A stretch of 64,000 nt of DNA from Lagopus muta. Taxonomy: Eukaryota; Chordata; Aves; Galliformes; Phasianidae. The stretch covers positions 1,922,001 to 1,986,000 of the forward strand of contig NC_064447.1 in assembly GCF_023343835.1 (NCBI RefSeq), written 5' to 3'. Of the stretch, positions 12,136 to 28,670 are shown in pieces. The first letter of the stretch is position 1. Each line of letters opens with the position of its first letter. Under the pieces are notes generated by a model. That model was given only the letters and a program-made list of their open reading frames with translations. It was not told the origin of the DNA and did no database searches. The position numbers and the translations under genes are program-made.

Positions 12136-12204
12136 CAGCACTTAAGGCAGTCCTGGAGGTGCATACGTGTGGTAGCTTTTTTGACACAGCATCCCCCCCA
12201 AAAG

Positions 12205-15200
12205 TCATTCAGTCTGGGTAAGTAAAGGAAGAACAGTCTGGTCCCAACTCTCATCCCAGCTCAGCTGCTTGGATGCACGAAGGTTTTTCCTGAACTCATG
12301 CAGTTTGCCTTCCAGCGAGGGAAATTCCAAGAAAAGCATCTGTAAGTTAAAAAAATAACAGAAAAACACCATTGCATTCCATTGTGGATTGATTCTAGCT
12401 TTCCCCAGTGCTAACCCTTGACATCAGTGTTGCAGTAAGAAAGAGATCTTTGGTCTTATCCTCCACACGGTTCAATATTGAAATATTTAGTATGTTCTTG
12501 ACAGCTTCAGGCTTTTACTCAAATAGAAATGTGGCCAATTAGACCCAGCAGGCAAAGCAGTGCCCTCTGAGAATGCAAAATATACAGATGGTCACAAAGA
12601 ATGACGTGGCTCACGCAGCAACACTTCTGTGGTCAGAGCTAGTAGGAAAGAATCATCTCTCATGTCTTTACCTTCAGCTGTTCTGCAAGCTCATCTGAAT
12701 CCCTGAATATCAGCCCGTTTTCATTGTGTTTCACAAGTTCAGGTAAACTGTGAACAAAAGTCAGAGAAAGAAAATAGAAGAACAAGAAGTGAGTGGGACA
12801 TACACTGCAGAAGTTGCACTGTGCATCTTTGCTACGAAGAGCACAGGAGGGGGCTGAACTCCTGACAAAATGGAACCAAAGGCAGTTACTGGAGATTACA
12901 TTAAACTTGTTTTGCAGTACTGTACTGCAGCACAGTACAAAAGGGCCCTCAGTCACTGTGCCACCCATCTGCACATGTCAAAATGAGGGCAATAATCAAC
13001 TTTAATCCATAAGGAAAATCTGCTCATGCTCAGTACCCGAGATACTTGCAATTAATACCTATTTATCTGTCAGAACTGCATTTTCCCCCCAAAGGACTGT
13101 GCACTACTGCATATATTCCCCTCTTCACACAACACACACCTGTCTACACAGAATGAAGCTTTGACTGTCTTTTAAATGAAGTACACAGCAACACAGGATG
13201 ATGGCTATTCATTTCCAAAGCAAGTGGTTGCATTAAATGCTCCACAGTTTGTAGAAACTGATGTTTTTAGCTGCCCTTAAATAAAATGATTTTGACATTT
13301 AAAGTTTGTCCTTTTGAATCATAACCAGAGGTTGTTAAAGCACAATACTGGAATCTCACTGATACACGCAGAAGCTGCTGAACTCTTTGTAAGAATAGTG
13401 CTTATATGATCCTTTAAATCCTGGTAGCAGAATAAGCAAACTCTTACCATTCAAAATATATTGCACACACAGGTAAGCAACAGCCAAACATGTCTACCAC
13501 CTTCATAGGCAAATCCAATCCACTAGATGATTTATGGAGACACACACCCAAGTCTGCTGACCCTAAAAAGCAAACAAAGCAGACAAGGCCTTGAATTCTC
13601 TGAAGCAGCTCTTCTCCTCTTACTGCATACTCATATGTACGTGGGGCTTTTTTTTGAGGTGATGTGAGCTGAATATGAGCAAGAGATATTGATCTGAAAC
13701 CCAAGATCAAATTGGATATGTACAGGTATACAGGGTGCTGCACTGGGTTGGGGCAATCCAGGTATTGATACAGACTGGGGGAAGATCTCCTTGAGAGCAG
13801 CCCTGAGGAGGAGAACTTGGGGGTCCTGGTGGGTGAGGAGCTGGACATGAGGCAGCAGTGAGCGCCTGCAGCCCAGAAGGACAGCTGTGTTCTGAGCTGC
13901 ATGAAAAAGGGGGGGCAGCAGGGACAGGGAGGTGACCGTCCCTCTGTGCTCTGCTCTTGTGAGGCCCCATCTGCAGCACTGCGACCAGGGCTGGAGCCCC
14001 CAGGACAAGCAGGACAGGGAGCTGTTGAGAGGGTGCAGGGGAGCCACAGAGATGATCAGGGGCTGCAGCACCTCCACTACAAAGACAGGCTGAGGGAGCT
14101 GGGCTCTGAGTGGATCCATAGGAGGGCACTGAGATGGTCACAGGGCTGGAGCAGCTCTCCTGTGAGAAAAGGTTGAGGGAACTGGGCTTGTTTAGCTTGG
14201 AAAGGGGTAAAGCTCCAGGGAGACTTCATTGTGGCCTTTCAGTACTTGAATGGAGCATAAAAACAGGAGAGGGAACAGTTGTTTGTGAGGGTGGATGGTG
14301 ATAAGACAAGGGGGAATGGTTTTAAACTGAGACAGGAGAGGTTGAGGTTGGATATGAGGTGGAAGTTTTTCCCCCAGAGGGTGGTGAGGCACTGGCACAG
14401 GTTGCCCAAGGAGGCTGTGGATGCCCCATCCCTGCAGGCATTCAAGGCCAGGCTGGATGTGGCTCTGGGCAGCCTGGGCTGCTGGTTGGCGACCTGCACA
14501 CAGCAGGGGTTGGAGCTGCATAACTGTGGTCCTTTTCAGCCCAAACCATTCTACGATTTTATGACTACTGTACTGAGCTTATCACACTGCCTGCAATAGC
14601 ACGAATGAAGGGAACACCATTCCAAAAACATCATTAGTTAGAATTTCTGCTTCTTTTCGGTGCTCAGTCAAAAACTGAGGTGTCTTTTCTGACCTGCTTA
14701 AGAGAGTGAACTGGAACATGAACACACACACTGTATTCCAGCACAGTTAGAAAAATGGGGAAAAATAATAACAGGCAGTAATAGCAACACAGGTACTATG
14801 ACTCTGCTGACTTGTTTCTCCATACTTCATCACATCAAATCTACATCATAATTCACTGTTTACCAAGTAAAACTGGGTAATCCTCAGCTTCCAGCCACGG
14901 CGTACAGATCTGGATATGTTTGAAGTGCAGTTTCTTTATCAGCCCATTGTAGTACTCTTTTAGGGGTCCTTTGCCTTTTCAAAGCAAGGAAAAAAAAAAA
15001 AAAGCAGTGATTTTTGATGATTGAAAATCAGGTGCAATCAGTGCATGCTGTACAGGTGACAAACTCCCTGAGAGGCATCAAAATATACCAACCATCATCC
15101 CCCAAAAGACACCTAAGAGATGAAGTCCTCCTGAAAGCAAGGGGAACTGGCACTAAACTGAAAGAGCCTGCTATCACTAGCAGCCAGTGCTGATGTGCAC

Positions 15201-18200
15201 CTTGTTTACAGCCATCAGGATCAGAACAATCTGCTCCTAAAATCACATTAAGATTTAGTCTGCTGTTAGTGAGGCAGGTAACCAAACTGCATTCATTCCA
15301 CCTTTTTTTTTTTTTTTTTTTGCCAAACTTTGTTTTAAGTCCTTTTGTCAGCAGGAAGAAAACTTTTCTGCTTGAAACATTCCAAACATCAGCCTTCCTG
15401 CTGCTTTTGCTGCAGCACCTCGACGTTGAGGATGCTAAGGTTAAATGCTGAGCATGGTGCAACCCCCAGCTGTGTGAGACAGGCAGCTGAGAGCCTCCCC
15501 TCTTTAAAAACATACCATGGTTACATTGCTGTAAGAATCCAACTGTAAATTACCATTCTGACTTCCAGTCACATAAAGACAACACAGCCTGCTCTCCCTT
15601 GGACATCAGAGCAAAGGGTACAAAAGTGAACTCCTCTATGAGCAGAAAGCAAAAAGAAAGAATTATGACACAAAGAAAGCATTACCTGTTATCACACACA
15701 CTAAAGCTGGAAGCTTGACTCCCTCATTGATATACTGCTCATAATCTGGGGAAGACAAAGATCTGTTTAAAGCTGACAAGTAAATGGGTGGCTGATCATG
15801 AAGGGTCGCCGCATGCAAATAATTCAGCTTCCTACTTCAAGTAATTTCTTCATAAACGTTTATCTACCAAACAGTTGTGAGTTTTCACACATTGAATCCA
15901 CAAACCTCTATAGAAACGCATTACAGTATGTTCAGAAAGCATTAACCATGAAACATTTCTCTGACTAGGCCATATTGGCCATTTCAGTACATGAATTTAG
16001 AAACCAGAGCTGTAGTGCTTCCTATTATCAGCAGCCTGTGGAAAGTATGCACACAGCTCAGAATATAAACTGCAATTTACAAGGGAGAGGTACAATCCCC
16101 CCACAGCACCACCCTGAGTTGAGTTGAGATGCCTCATTTCTCATGTCAGCTCCCACTCTTAAACCACTGCCAACCCATCAGACACAGCTGCACTTTCACT
16201 TGAATACAGAGGCAGTATAATTTAGTAAAAGCCCTCACCAGCTATCCAGCAAAAAAGCACCACCTTTGTGCAGATGAGAGGCACTCCTCAGTACTGACCT
16301 TCCAATGCCTTCAGAAGGACTGAAAAGTCTTCATCCTCTGAAAGAAAGGGCCTTATTAGCAACATCCTCGTTTTCAGCATTCATGATCAATTACACCTCA
16401 AAGATTTAAGTACAGAACATGCTTTTCCTGTTAAAAGTTTGCTGCAATTATGCTCATTTTTGAAAGTCTACAACCAGATATTGTTGTAACTTGTGATGGA
16501 AATACAGCACGGCAAGTGTCCAGTGTGGGGAAGTACAAACAGACCTGATTTTCTTTCATTAAAAAGTGCCAATATGTTAAAAATTAACAGTTTACAAACC
16601 TGTCCAGCTGGTGCTGCTGATGAGAAGAGCTGGCCGTCCTCTGCTTTTCATCACATCCCCACTCTTCTCATCCCTTTCTGTAAAGGCAGACCTCTCAGCA
16701 CTCCAACTGACAGACTCTGCACTGCATAAACAGAACTTTCTGAATACAGGCTACACAAACACAGCCAAACACAGAAGGAAATGCAGCGCCTCAGAGGCAC
16801 GAATTTCCAAGCACTGGGTTTCAGATTTGCCACACAACTCCTCTGGAAACAGACATTACTGCAGAGATGTCCCTGATGGCAGGAGATTGCTGTTAACCTC
16901 TCCTACTGCTACAAGCACATCCCCATATTCTCATGCTGTGCTCTCCTTAAGGCAGCTTTCTCAACTGTCTTTCCAGCTCTGTCTCAAATACAAATTAAAA
17001 GGCGACAGCCAACGATGCATTTCTTTAATTAAAGTCAGAACCCACACAACCAAAGGGTGGCATTGCCAAAAAGGAAGCTGCTGTATACTGTGGATTCCCC
17101 CTTCATTTCAGGCATTAGTTTGGTATAGCAGCTGCCTGTCCATTTCAGTGGACATCCTGCACATAATCAAAAGAAAATGCTTAATGCTTAGAGCAAGACC
17201 TTGAAAACTCTCCATATTAAATGAATGGAGAGCTCATTATTAAGACAACTCCTAAATTAAGGCTATGAATGTGGCATCCAATCATTGCCAACTTGTCTAG
17301 CAGGAGTTAAACAACTACTTTCACACTTCAGATATTGTTACAGCCTCCCTAAGTGCCAACACTTACAGCAAACAACCAACCAACCCCACTTAGTTTACAC
17401 ACCAAGCCACGTGCTATCACAGTTCAGGGATTTCATGCATTCTGGCCTCTCCAGTGGCAATTAAATGCACTTGCACAGTATCTGCTCCTGGCCAAAAGCA
17501 TACAAAGACCAGCACCTGTTGATATGCAGGATCTTATACCTCCATCTGAAGGTATTTCTGGTGACCAAATGCCATAACCTCGTGCCATTCAGTTAAGGAC
17601 TGTAACTGCAGGCTTTACTTACACATGCTGTGGTTTAAAGGCTTCATAGTCTTTGGCAAGTTTCATGTACAACTGGTGCTGAAGTTCTAATGGTGTTTCC
17701 TTAAAATAAGAAGCTGGCCTGTCATACAGCGTTACGGCCCTGCAATGGAATAAATTCACCAGTTAAATGAACACCAGGTCCAACAAAAAATCCCATATGA
17801 AGGATGTCCTTCTTAGGAGTCTATTCAATAGATGAAACACAACCATAAAAACAAGACAAAATTGCCCTAAGAGTTGCTTCTCCAGCATTACTCTGAACCC
17901 AGGCTCACCAGGCTTTCATGCTGCTTTGAGCACACACAGAACGTTAAGAGGATTAAACTCACTTGATGTTGCAGTTCACCCACAGATCTTCCTTCATGGC
18001 ATCAGTGACACACAGGTTACAGTCAGACAAACGCCCAAAAAGCTTCTCGTACCTGACAGAAATTAAAACCTGGTAAGGAGCCAAGGCAACCCCAACACAC
18101 ATGCAGTAACTGCTCTCCAGCACTGATGCTAACTAAAAGAATCTCAACTGCTCCCAGTACTTTCAGCTTAATTAACAGTTACACATCTACTCTTTGTACA

Positions 18201-21200
18201 GAGATATCAGTTCATGAGAGGGATATGTGTGATTCCTCGTCCTTTAAAGCCCAAGAACACAACCCTCTAAAGCCTCTAAAGCTGTTACCAAGAAGTAGTC
18301 ATGTTGATTCAGCAAGAAACAAAATGATCTTCAAAGATGGACTGAAGTTGAAAGCAGTGTTAGAGAATAAGGAATTAAAATAGAAAACACTACACTAGAC
18401 AGACTTATGGCAGCAAGATCCAAGCTTGCATCTGCACTCCACTTACTTCACCAAACAGGTTCAACTAAAGAGAGCACGTTTAAACCACAGCAAACCTTAC
18501 AGCTCTTGCAGCATTCACACACCAACCTAAAGACAAAGGTTTGTGCTGACTTCATTTTCCTTTTTCTGGGTAGCTCACAGGGCAGCACTGTACTGTACAC
18601 ACATTGCACTGGGTGCCATCTCCTCAATTTAATTAATAGTTGGGGTTTTTTTTTTGGTACAGCCTATTCTTCTTAGAACAAAACGTGCTTTCTGCACTTT
18701 ATCCTGCATAGGTACAAGAATACTTCCTAACCCTTAAGCTGAATGTCTTACAGTATATAATGGAAAGTAAAAGAAAGGAATCTGTAGAAGTTGCTCACAA
18801 ATTACTTTAGAAAACAATCTAATTCCTTCAAGCTACATAGATACAGAAGAAATGCACCCAGACAGAATCCTCAGTGTATTCTGCAGAATTCCAACCACCA
18901 ACACCTTCCTAAGTCTTTAACAAAGGCATATGAGAGAACACTTTTACTGAAATGACAATTCAACATAGCAAAATCCAGAACTTGTTCATGGAAACAAACC
19001 TTTCCTAATGATATTCTCCTCTCTACTTCCCACTGTTCCAAGTCCTGCAAAGGGACATAATCAATAAAGAGAAGTAATTACTGTACAAACCATTTTGCAA
19101 TGAGCACTAGTGGGTGATTCCTTCCATGATTCAGACTCATGATAGTGTATCCATAATTGTGCCAATCGATTATCAGCTTGCTTCTCCAGAAAAGACAGGC
19201 AACCCAGGCAACAGCTATACTGGGCAAACCAGGAGGATTCTGTTTAATGAAAAAGAGGAAAATATTCTAAGACTCAGGTCGAGTGACAAACACCTAACTA
19301 GAACTGTAACAGAATGGCCTGGAAGACACTTCAGAGATGACTGAGTTTCAGCAGCTCTTCCCCAGGCAGCTCTGCCAGCACCCCATCAAGGTGCCCAGAG
19401 CCCCATCCAGCCTGCCAGAAATGGAGCATCCACAACTTCTCTGGGCAGTCTGTGCCAAGGCCACACCAGCCCTCCAGTGAACAGCTTTCCCCTAATATCT
19501 AATCTACATTGCTCATCTTTCAGATTGAAACCGTTCCCCCTTCTCTTATGCTGGTAGATAGCAATAGGGCAAAAGGAACAGCAAACAGAGAGAAAGGGAA
19601 AATAAAAAGGAGAAGGTTACAATCCATTAAAGGATCTTAATGAACACAGAGCTTGCTGAATTTATCAGATACAGAAGGCCAGTGTCCAACGCTGCTAAAA
19701 ATGCATTGCAATGCAAAACCAATAACGTTACCCACACACAGACATACCTGGAGGAGAACATAGGAGGGCGGATCCATCCTCAGCATCGTGTACAGTAACT
19801 GCACGGTCTGTGCAATGACTTTCACAACGTACTGCAAAAGCTTTGGCCCAACTGCAAAACGGCAGAAAATCCCATGGGAAGACCACGGTTCCATGCACAG
19901 CAACACATGTCAGAAAGCAGCAGCTATCAGAAAACTTTATAGTAACAGCCCTTGGTGACAGCACAGCCCTGTGGCCACACAATCACCATCCTTATGAATC
20001 ACAGAATGGCTGGGGTTGGAAGGGACCTCAAGGATCATGAAGATCCAGCACCCTGCCACATGCAGGGCCACCAACCTCCACATTTCACACCAGCCCAGGC
20101 TGCCCAGGGCCCCATCCAACCTGGCCTTGAACACCTCCACGGATGGACGGGGCATCACAGCCTCTCTGGGCAGCTGTTCCAGCACTCTCTCTGTAAAGAA
20201 CTTCCCCTGACATCCAACCTAACCCTTTCCTCCCTCAACTTCAAACCATTTCCCCTTGTCCTGCTGTTATCCACCCTTTTCAGGAGTTGACTCCCCTCCT
20301 GTCTGTAGGCTCCCTTTAGGTACTGCAGGCTGCAATGAGGTCACCCCCAGCCTTCTTTGCTCCAGGCTGAACAAGCTCAGCTCCCTCAGCCTGTCTTTGC
20401 AGTGGAGGTGCTGCAGCCCCTGATCATCTCTGTGGCTCCCCTGCACCCTCTCCAACAGCTCCCTGCCCTGCTTGTCCTGGGGGCTCCTGCCCTGGACGCA
20501 GTGCTGCAGATGGGGCCTCACAAGAGCAGAGCACAGAGGGACGGTCACCTCCCTGTCCCTGCTGCCCACCCCTCTGCTGATGCAGCCCACGATTCCATTT
20601 GTTTCCCAGCTGTCATCACACACTGCTGCCTCACGTTCGGCTTTTCAGCCATCAGGACCCCCAGCTCCTTCTCTGCAGGGCTGCCCTCCACCACTGCTCC
20701 CCCCACTCCGTATCCATGCCCGGCATTCCTCCAGCCCCACTGCCAAACCCTGCACTCTGCTGCCTCGAACCTCACCACGTTCACCCGGCTCCACCTGCCC
20801 ACAGCCCATCCGTGTCCATTCGCACCCCCAGCGATGGGCGCCCGCAGCTCCGGGCAGCAGCGCAGCGCCGCACGCAGCAAGGAGCTCCCGCGCACCGCGC
20901 CTCGCACGCACCTCGCGAGCACCGCAGCTCCGACAGGGGCACGACGCGGATCTCCCCGCTGCTCAGCACGTCGCGGTGCGGCCTCGTCTCTGTGGGAGCG
21001 GACGGAGGCTGAGAGCCGCGGCTCCCCGGCCTCGCCTCACCGCGCCCCGCCCGCCGCCCGCCTCAGCGCGGATCCCTCGGCGCCCGCCCGCACTCACGGA
21101 AGTATCCCAGCAGCGACACGCCGCGTCCGTGCCGGGCCAGCGATAACGCGTGGTACTGCATCCGCGGGCTGCGGCCCAGGTCGCCCAGCACCGCCACGCA

Positions 21201-21311
21201 CACCCGGCCCGCACCGCGCACCGCCCGCCGCCGCCACAGCATCGCCGCCGCCACCGCCACCAGCGCCACCAGCGCCACCGACGCGGCCAGAGCGCCGCCG
21301 CCGGCCGCCAT
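12205..21311 (-). CDS. ALG1: Chitobiosyldiphosphodolichol beta-1,4-mannosyltransferase
   Basis: ALG1 transfers the first mannose from GDP-mannose to GlcNAc2-PP-dolichol on the cytosolic ER face. Thirteen exons were joined: 21098-21311, 20912-20989, 19748-19851, 19091-19239, 17963-18052, 17623-17739, 16600-16721, 16299-16337, 15686-15745, 14864-14974, 13448-13562, 12672-12747 and 12205-12339. Phases agree throughout, giving about 469 residues against 464 in human. An N-terminal alanine/valine-rich anchor is followed by WRRR and [21 protein letters not shown]. Then come VIDWHNYGY-type (here [12 protein letters not shown]), [26 protein letters not shown], and the donor-binding block [21 protein letters not shown], then ELVKHNENG. 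The chosen ATG (21309-21311) has a good Kozak context. An in-frame upstream ATG at 21354-21356 would add 15 residues. Exon 8 is only 39 nt. CR1 pieces lie in introns 2, 4 and 10. Confidence 0.95.
13790..14105 (+). mobile_element. CR1 LINE, upstream part of a chimeric unit
   Basis: This sense CR1 fragment in ALG1 intron 10 covers the ORF end, from AGCAGCCCTGAGGAGGAGAA to GGCTGAGGGAGCTGGGCT. It stops at the point where a different CR1 subgroup begins and lacks its own 3' end. Confidence 0.8.
14106..14566 (+). mobile_element. CR1 LINE, downstream part of a chimeric unit
   Basis: This sense CR1 starts CTGAGTGGATCCATAGGAGG and repeats the sequence block just passed (GGTTGAGGGAACTGGGCTTG). It runs to a 3' end at CCATTCTACGATTTTATGAC. 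The block TTGAGGTTGGATATGAGG matches the copy at 8.2 kb. Confidence 0.85.
19305..19560 (-). mobile_element. CR1 LINE fragment, old
   Basis: This diverged antisense CR1 3' region in ALG1 intron 3 runs from CAGAATGGCCTGGAAGACAC through CAGAGCCCCATCCAGCCTGC to GATTGAAACCGTTCCCCCTT. Confidence 0.7.
19997..20738 (-). mobile_element. CR1 LINE, 5'-truncated, young-looking
   Basis: This antisense CR1 of about 740 bp lies in ALG1 intron 2. Its 3' end is at CACAGAATGGCTGGGGTTGG and its 5' limit is near CCAGCCCCACTGCC. It is nearly the same as the copy at 30220-30690 over the shared part and closely matches 5690-6465, including the GGCTGGAGGAATGCCGGGCA start. Confidence 0.9.
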
Positions 21312-21430
21312 CTTGGGAGCCCGGCCGGGCACAGCGCCCCCTTCCCGCCTGGCCACGACGGCTTCTGGCGTTCATTGGGAGATCGGTGCCCGAGCGCAAG
21401 AAGAAGGGCGTTTGGAGGCTGCGTGTGTGA
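21304..21430 (-). promoter_or_regulatory. ALG1 CpG-type promoter with YY1-like site at the start codon
   Basis: This GC- and CpG-rich sequence surrounds ALG1 exon 1. On the minus strand AAGATGGCGGC (21304-21314) spans the ATG and is the known YY1 consensus. No TATA box is seen. Confidence 0.5.
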
Positions 21431-24400
21431 GTGACAAACACTGAGCGACGACGAGAGAAGGAAAACCCAGAGAGCGAGCTCGCGGTGCTCTCAAGGCCCT
21501 TCGCACGCTCACACACACATCTGCCAGCGTCCAAGACTGACCAAAGCGCGATGGAATGCAGCACCATTAACATCACCTGCACACAAAACACATCCGAACA
21601 AGGATATTGGAACGCAGATCCATCTTCAGCACTGCCTACAGAAAGTCTACTGCCTGGGCAACAGCTTTTACACCATCCTGGAATGGTTCTGCACACAGAT
21701 TTCCTCTCCCCATTCTCCCCCGTCCCCGCCTGCCAGCACTCACAGCTCTGGACCCTGCCTGGCCCTGTCAGCGTGCCCACCCAGCACCGCCATCCCACGG
21801 AGATGGATCAACACGCTCAATGCATTGACTGCTCAGGACTCGGAGCAGGCAGAAACATACAGCCCTTCCTCTGCACGGCCCTGCATTTCCAACCTGCACA
21901 CCCCCCTGGCCCTTCGTCCCCCAGCTGTGACCGTCTGCTCACCTGCGCACTCCGCACATGCACTCACCGCTGCCAGAATAGTGCTCTAAGAAACGATTTC
22001 CCACTACTTTCCTCAAAAACACTGTGCACCACCACTTACAGCACACTACTTCCAATCGCAGATGTCTTTCGTCTCTCTATGAGCAAGAAGGTCCCCCCTC
22101 TGACGGCAGTCATGAGAAAACGGCATTGAAGCTGAGGACGAAGATCTGGATTTGGTCTGTTGGACTGGCGTGCTGAGTGCATTTGCTGACCTTTAAGGTC
22201 CCGAGACATTTCCTGGCACTGAAGCTGGCAGTCAGGCTTTCTGTGAGACCACAGCAGCGTACCTGTGGTTAAACTGGCAAGGGAAGGCATCCTGCCCCAC
22301 AGAACAGCACCAAGTTACACGTGAGTTATGACGTGGCTCTTCTTGCTGCAGTACTTTCATACATCCGTCCAGGACAATCTGACAGCTCACAGGAATCATT
22401 TCCCACTCCCATGCAACGCCCCCAACGCAAGAAAGCAGGTTTAGGTGCCTGCACCCTCAGGGATATGCCTCAGTCCCTGAGACAGTTTGACAGCACACGA
22501 AAGGCAAGGAAAACAGGAGAGGAAACTGAATCTTTCAGCTGGATCAAGACCACTTCAAACTTGTTATTCCCTCCCACCTCAAAAGTGTCACAGGCTTTAG
22601 CGTTCCTTTTTCTGCACTGTAGAGCTTTGCCTGCAGCCTGGCTCTGTTTGTATCACTTTCATCAGGTAGCAAAAATAATTTCAAGGCAGGCAGCTGATGC
22701 ACTGGGACGCAGCAACATTCGTTACGGTGCTTTGCTCCCAGAGGTCACATCATATCCCAGACCAACCGAGGAGAAATCACTCTCTCCTGTGCACTGCCTC
22801 TGCAGCCTTCCCACAGCCCTTGAGGACGGTAGGGATACGGCATGGCAGAAAAGGGATTTCCCTTCTGCTGGGGAACAGGTGCCCAAGGAACGTTCACATC
22901 CCACGTGCCGCTGTGTAACCGCTCCATGCCCGTGCCCCACGTGCTTCTGAATGGGCAGCACAGCTTTTGGTTCACTCAGCCGCCTGTGGCACAGCACATC
23001 AGGCTTTCTGCAGGCATGGGGAATCATCCCATCACTTTGTGCCTTACAACGAGTCCAAAACCTTCTCTTCTCAGACTCCGACTTCCAATCCTTACACCTA
23101 CAGAGAAGCAGATTCTGTTTCTAATATCCTTCAACTCCAAGCCCATATTTTCCCAAAAGAAAAGAATTCCGAGGTAACCACCTACAGCTCAGCGAGCGAT
23201 TTCAGTGCCTATTTCTGACTGTGGCAATTATTCAGTTCAGAGGTCCCACTTAATTTGAGGTGCCTGTTTTTATTCAGACAAAGGCTGCAGTTGCAGCTGA
23301 CTCTGCAAGACTGCAATAGGAGGTGGTGACACAGCCTTGGGCTTCCGTGTTTGTGCTAATCCCACGTTTCCTTTCTCTGCCTTGCAGGGCAGCTCGTGCT
23401 GGAAGCAGCCAGGATCGCACTGTGAATGAAGGTCGGCGTGGGAGCAGCTGCTGATGGGAGCAGGAAGTCCAGGCTGATGCACTCTGAGGCATCTCTTGGT
23501 GCGGTACCAGAGGTGGCAGTAATGATGTCGGGGCACAGCTGCAGAAGAACGTGAGGAGCTCCCCAGCAGGAAGCCACAAAACCTGCAGAAACCGGCAGGA
23601 GAGCCAGAGAGTGCATGGGAGCCCAGGAGGAAATGCAGCCCAGGAGTTTGAGCGGCGCCTGGCACTGGAGTGCTGCGGCCCACGGCCAGAGCTATTCTGC
23701 CTTCGCCGGGCCGGCTTCCCAAGCAGGACGTGCCTGTCTGCGTAAAACCAGAGGGCTGGCTCATCCAAATGCTTGCTGATTGTTTGGAAGATCAAATTCT
23801 GAAGCTCAAATCCTTCCAGCCTCCAAGCTGGAGGCAGCGCGGAGGCAATATCTCACGGGTCCAATCGTGCGGCGCCTGAGCGAGAGGGTGACCTGAGATG
23901 GCTGCACAAGAGTCACCTTCATTTCTCTTAAAGTCTTACTTCCAATAACCCCACTGGGTGACCCCTGTGTTGGTCTCTTAGAATTTTGGATCTAGGAGGT
24001 GTCCGCTTCCTTTGTTTAGAATGAAAGCGCAGGAGTGATGCGGAACCATGGTGAGGTCACAGTCGTTGCTGGGGTGGCAGGGCTTGGCCCTCTGTGGCGA
24101 GCAGAGCTGGTGCTCTAGTGAGCGAGTGGCACACAGAGACTGAGCTCTGAGTGTTCTGTGGCAAGGATCATCCTTGAGAGCCCGTCAGAAGCACCGCTGC
24201 GGTGTGTGTGTGACCTGGGCACAGCCTGGACTGACCTGGACCAAGAGGTGAGCTGGGCTTGGTGCTGCCTGGTGGCTGGAAGGAGTCTCAGCAGAAAAGC
24301 TGGGCTGGGGAGGAGTTCCCAGCTCAAACGAGGCCCTTCCCAATGGCTGTTTCCAGGGGAAATGGATTCTTTGTGAGATTGTGGTACACGTTTGGGTGAG

Positions 24401-25596
24401 GATGACGAATTGCTGTCACTCCCCTGTGTAACGCTACAGTGCAATGCAAAGTGCAGCAGTAACAACAGGGTGGCAAAGTCCGAGGCTGCAGCAAGCGAGG
24501 ATTTGCCCAAGTGCAGCAGTTGGGGACACAGACAGAAAGGAAAAAAACTGCTGAGCCTTGGAAGGCCTCAGGTAGCAGGGATCTCCACTCAGACACCCTT
24601 GCCTCCACTGCCAACCCTTCAGTGATGTCTGGGAAGGGTTTGTGTGCACCTGAGCTGCCCTGCCTTCCCACCAGGTGCTCAACCACTGCCTCAAGCTGTG
24701 ACTGACCATTGCCACACAGCCCTGCAAAACTGCTGCTGGGCCCCAGCCTTCACCTCAGACAGGACAAAGGAAGAAGAGCACAGACTTGATGCAGTGCAAC
24801 TTGTGCTTTAATGACCCACGGAGCGCTGGCTGTGCCGTATCCAGCACATTTTTAACAAAACCCCACTGAAGTCACGGTGGAGAGCCGGGTGCTCAGCTGG
24901 GGACATGCACTGTCCGGTGACATCACAAGCACGGTGACATCACAAGCACTGTGCTGGGGCCGTGGCTGCCACCAGTGAGTGCCACAGCCGTGAGCGCTGC
25001 ACAGCAGTGTGGACACGCTGCGTAAGCTCTCGTCCCGGCTGGCAGTGAGAGTGGTGGTGGCTGACGGGTGCTGCCCGCTGTCGCTGACGGTGCTGCTCAG
25101 CCATTGGGCTGGAGTGTGAGCTGGAAGGGAGAGGGACTGCAGCTGTGCCTGGTAAGCCAGAACTGTAGGTTTGTCAAACGTGGGAGTCGTACCAGTGCAT
25201 CCATTGCAGCTGCAGCAAGAGGAGAAGATGAAGGGAGTCATTTTCATGTCAGGAACGCAAAATGCGTGCTGCTAGGTGTATAACTGGTGGTGAGATGGAG
25301 GACAGGGCTTGCTGGGAGAAGTCGTGGCAGTTAGACACAAGTTGGATCTAGACTTGGCACAGTTCTTGCAACCTGCTGCTTCCCAGGCACTGCCCTCCTC
25401 CAGAGTCCATGAGGCATAAAAGAAGAAAGCTGCAAAATGCTTATTCCTCATGATTCTTCCCTTGTTGATGCCTCCTCTAGGGTTCCTGTCCGAGAGGACA
25501 TTTTGTGGATCCCAGCAGGTCCGGACTGCAGCCAGCTCCTTCCAAGAGCGGGGAATTCCTTTGGAGACAGCCCATCCTTGCTCTAAGAAGTTCCCC
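21431..25596. other. Intergenic stretch, ALG1 promoter to ZC3H11A-like gene
   Basis: No conserved coding exon was recognised. I looked for and did not find C16orf89, which occupies this slot in human. The stretch contains long chance open frames (for example 21431-22129), a perfect 17-bp tandem duplication with TGACATCA motifs at 24915-24948, and presumably the promoter and 5' UTR of the downstream zinc-finger gene. Confidence 0.55.
24915..24948. repeat. Perfect 2 x 17 bp tandem repeat
   Basis: The 17-mer CGGTGACATCACAAGCA occurs twice back to back. Each copy contains TGACATCA, one base from the CRE core TGACGTCA. It lies about 650 bp before the ATG of the ZC3H11A-like gene. Confidence 0.8.
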
Positions 25597-28601
<3,005 letters not shown>

Positions 28602-28670
28602 GACCAATGACATCACAACATCATAGTCTGATTGTGTATTTTACAACAACAACAACCACCATCAATTAAA

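Noticed and set aside
20357-21430. 357-codon plus-strand open frame
   Set aside because: It is the antisense of a CR1 copy followed by the antisense of GC-rich ALG1 exons 1-2. GC richness removes stops, and nothing in it resembles a protein family.
21431-22129. 232-codon plus-strand open frame next to the ALG1 promoter
   Set aside because: The composition is low-complexity (serine, proline, threonine, histidine), without a domain or good splice borders. It looks like a chance frame in GC-rich DNA.
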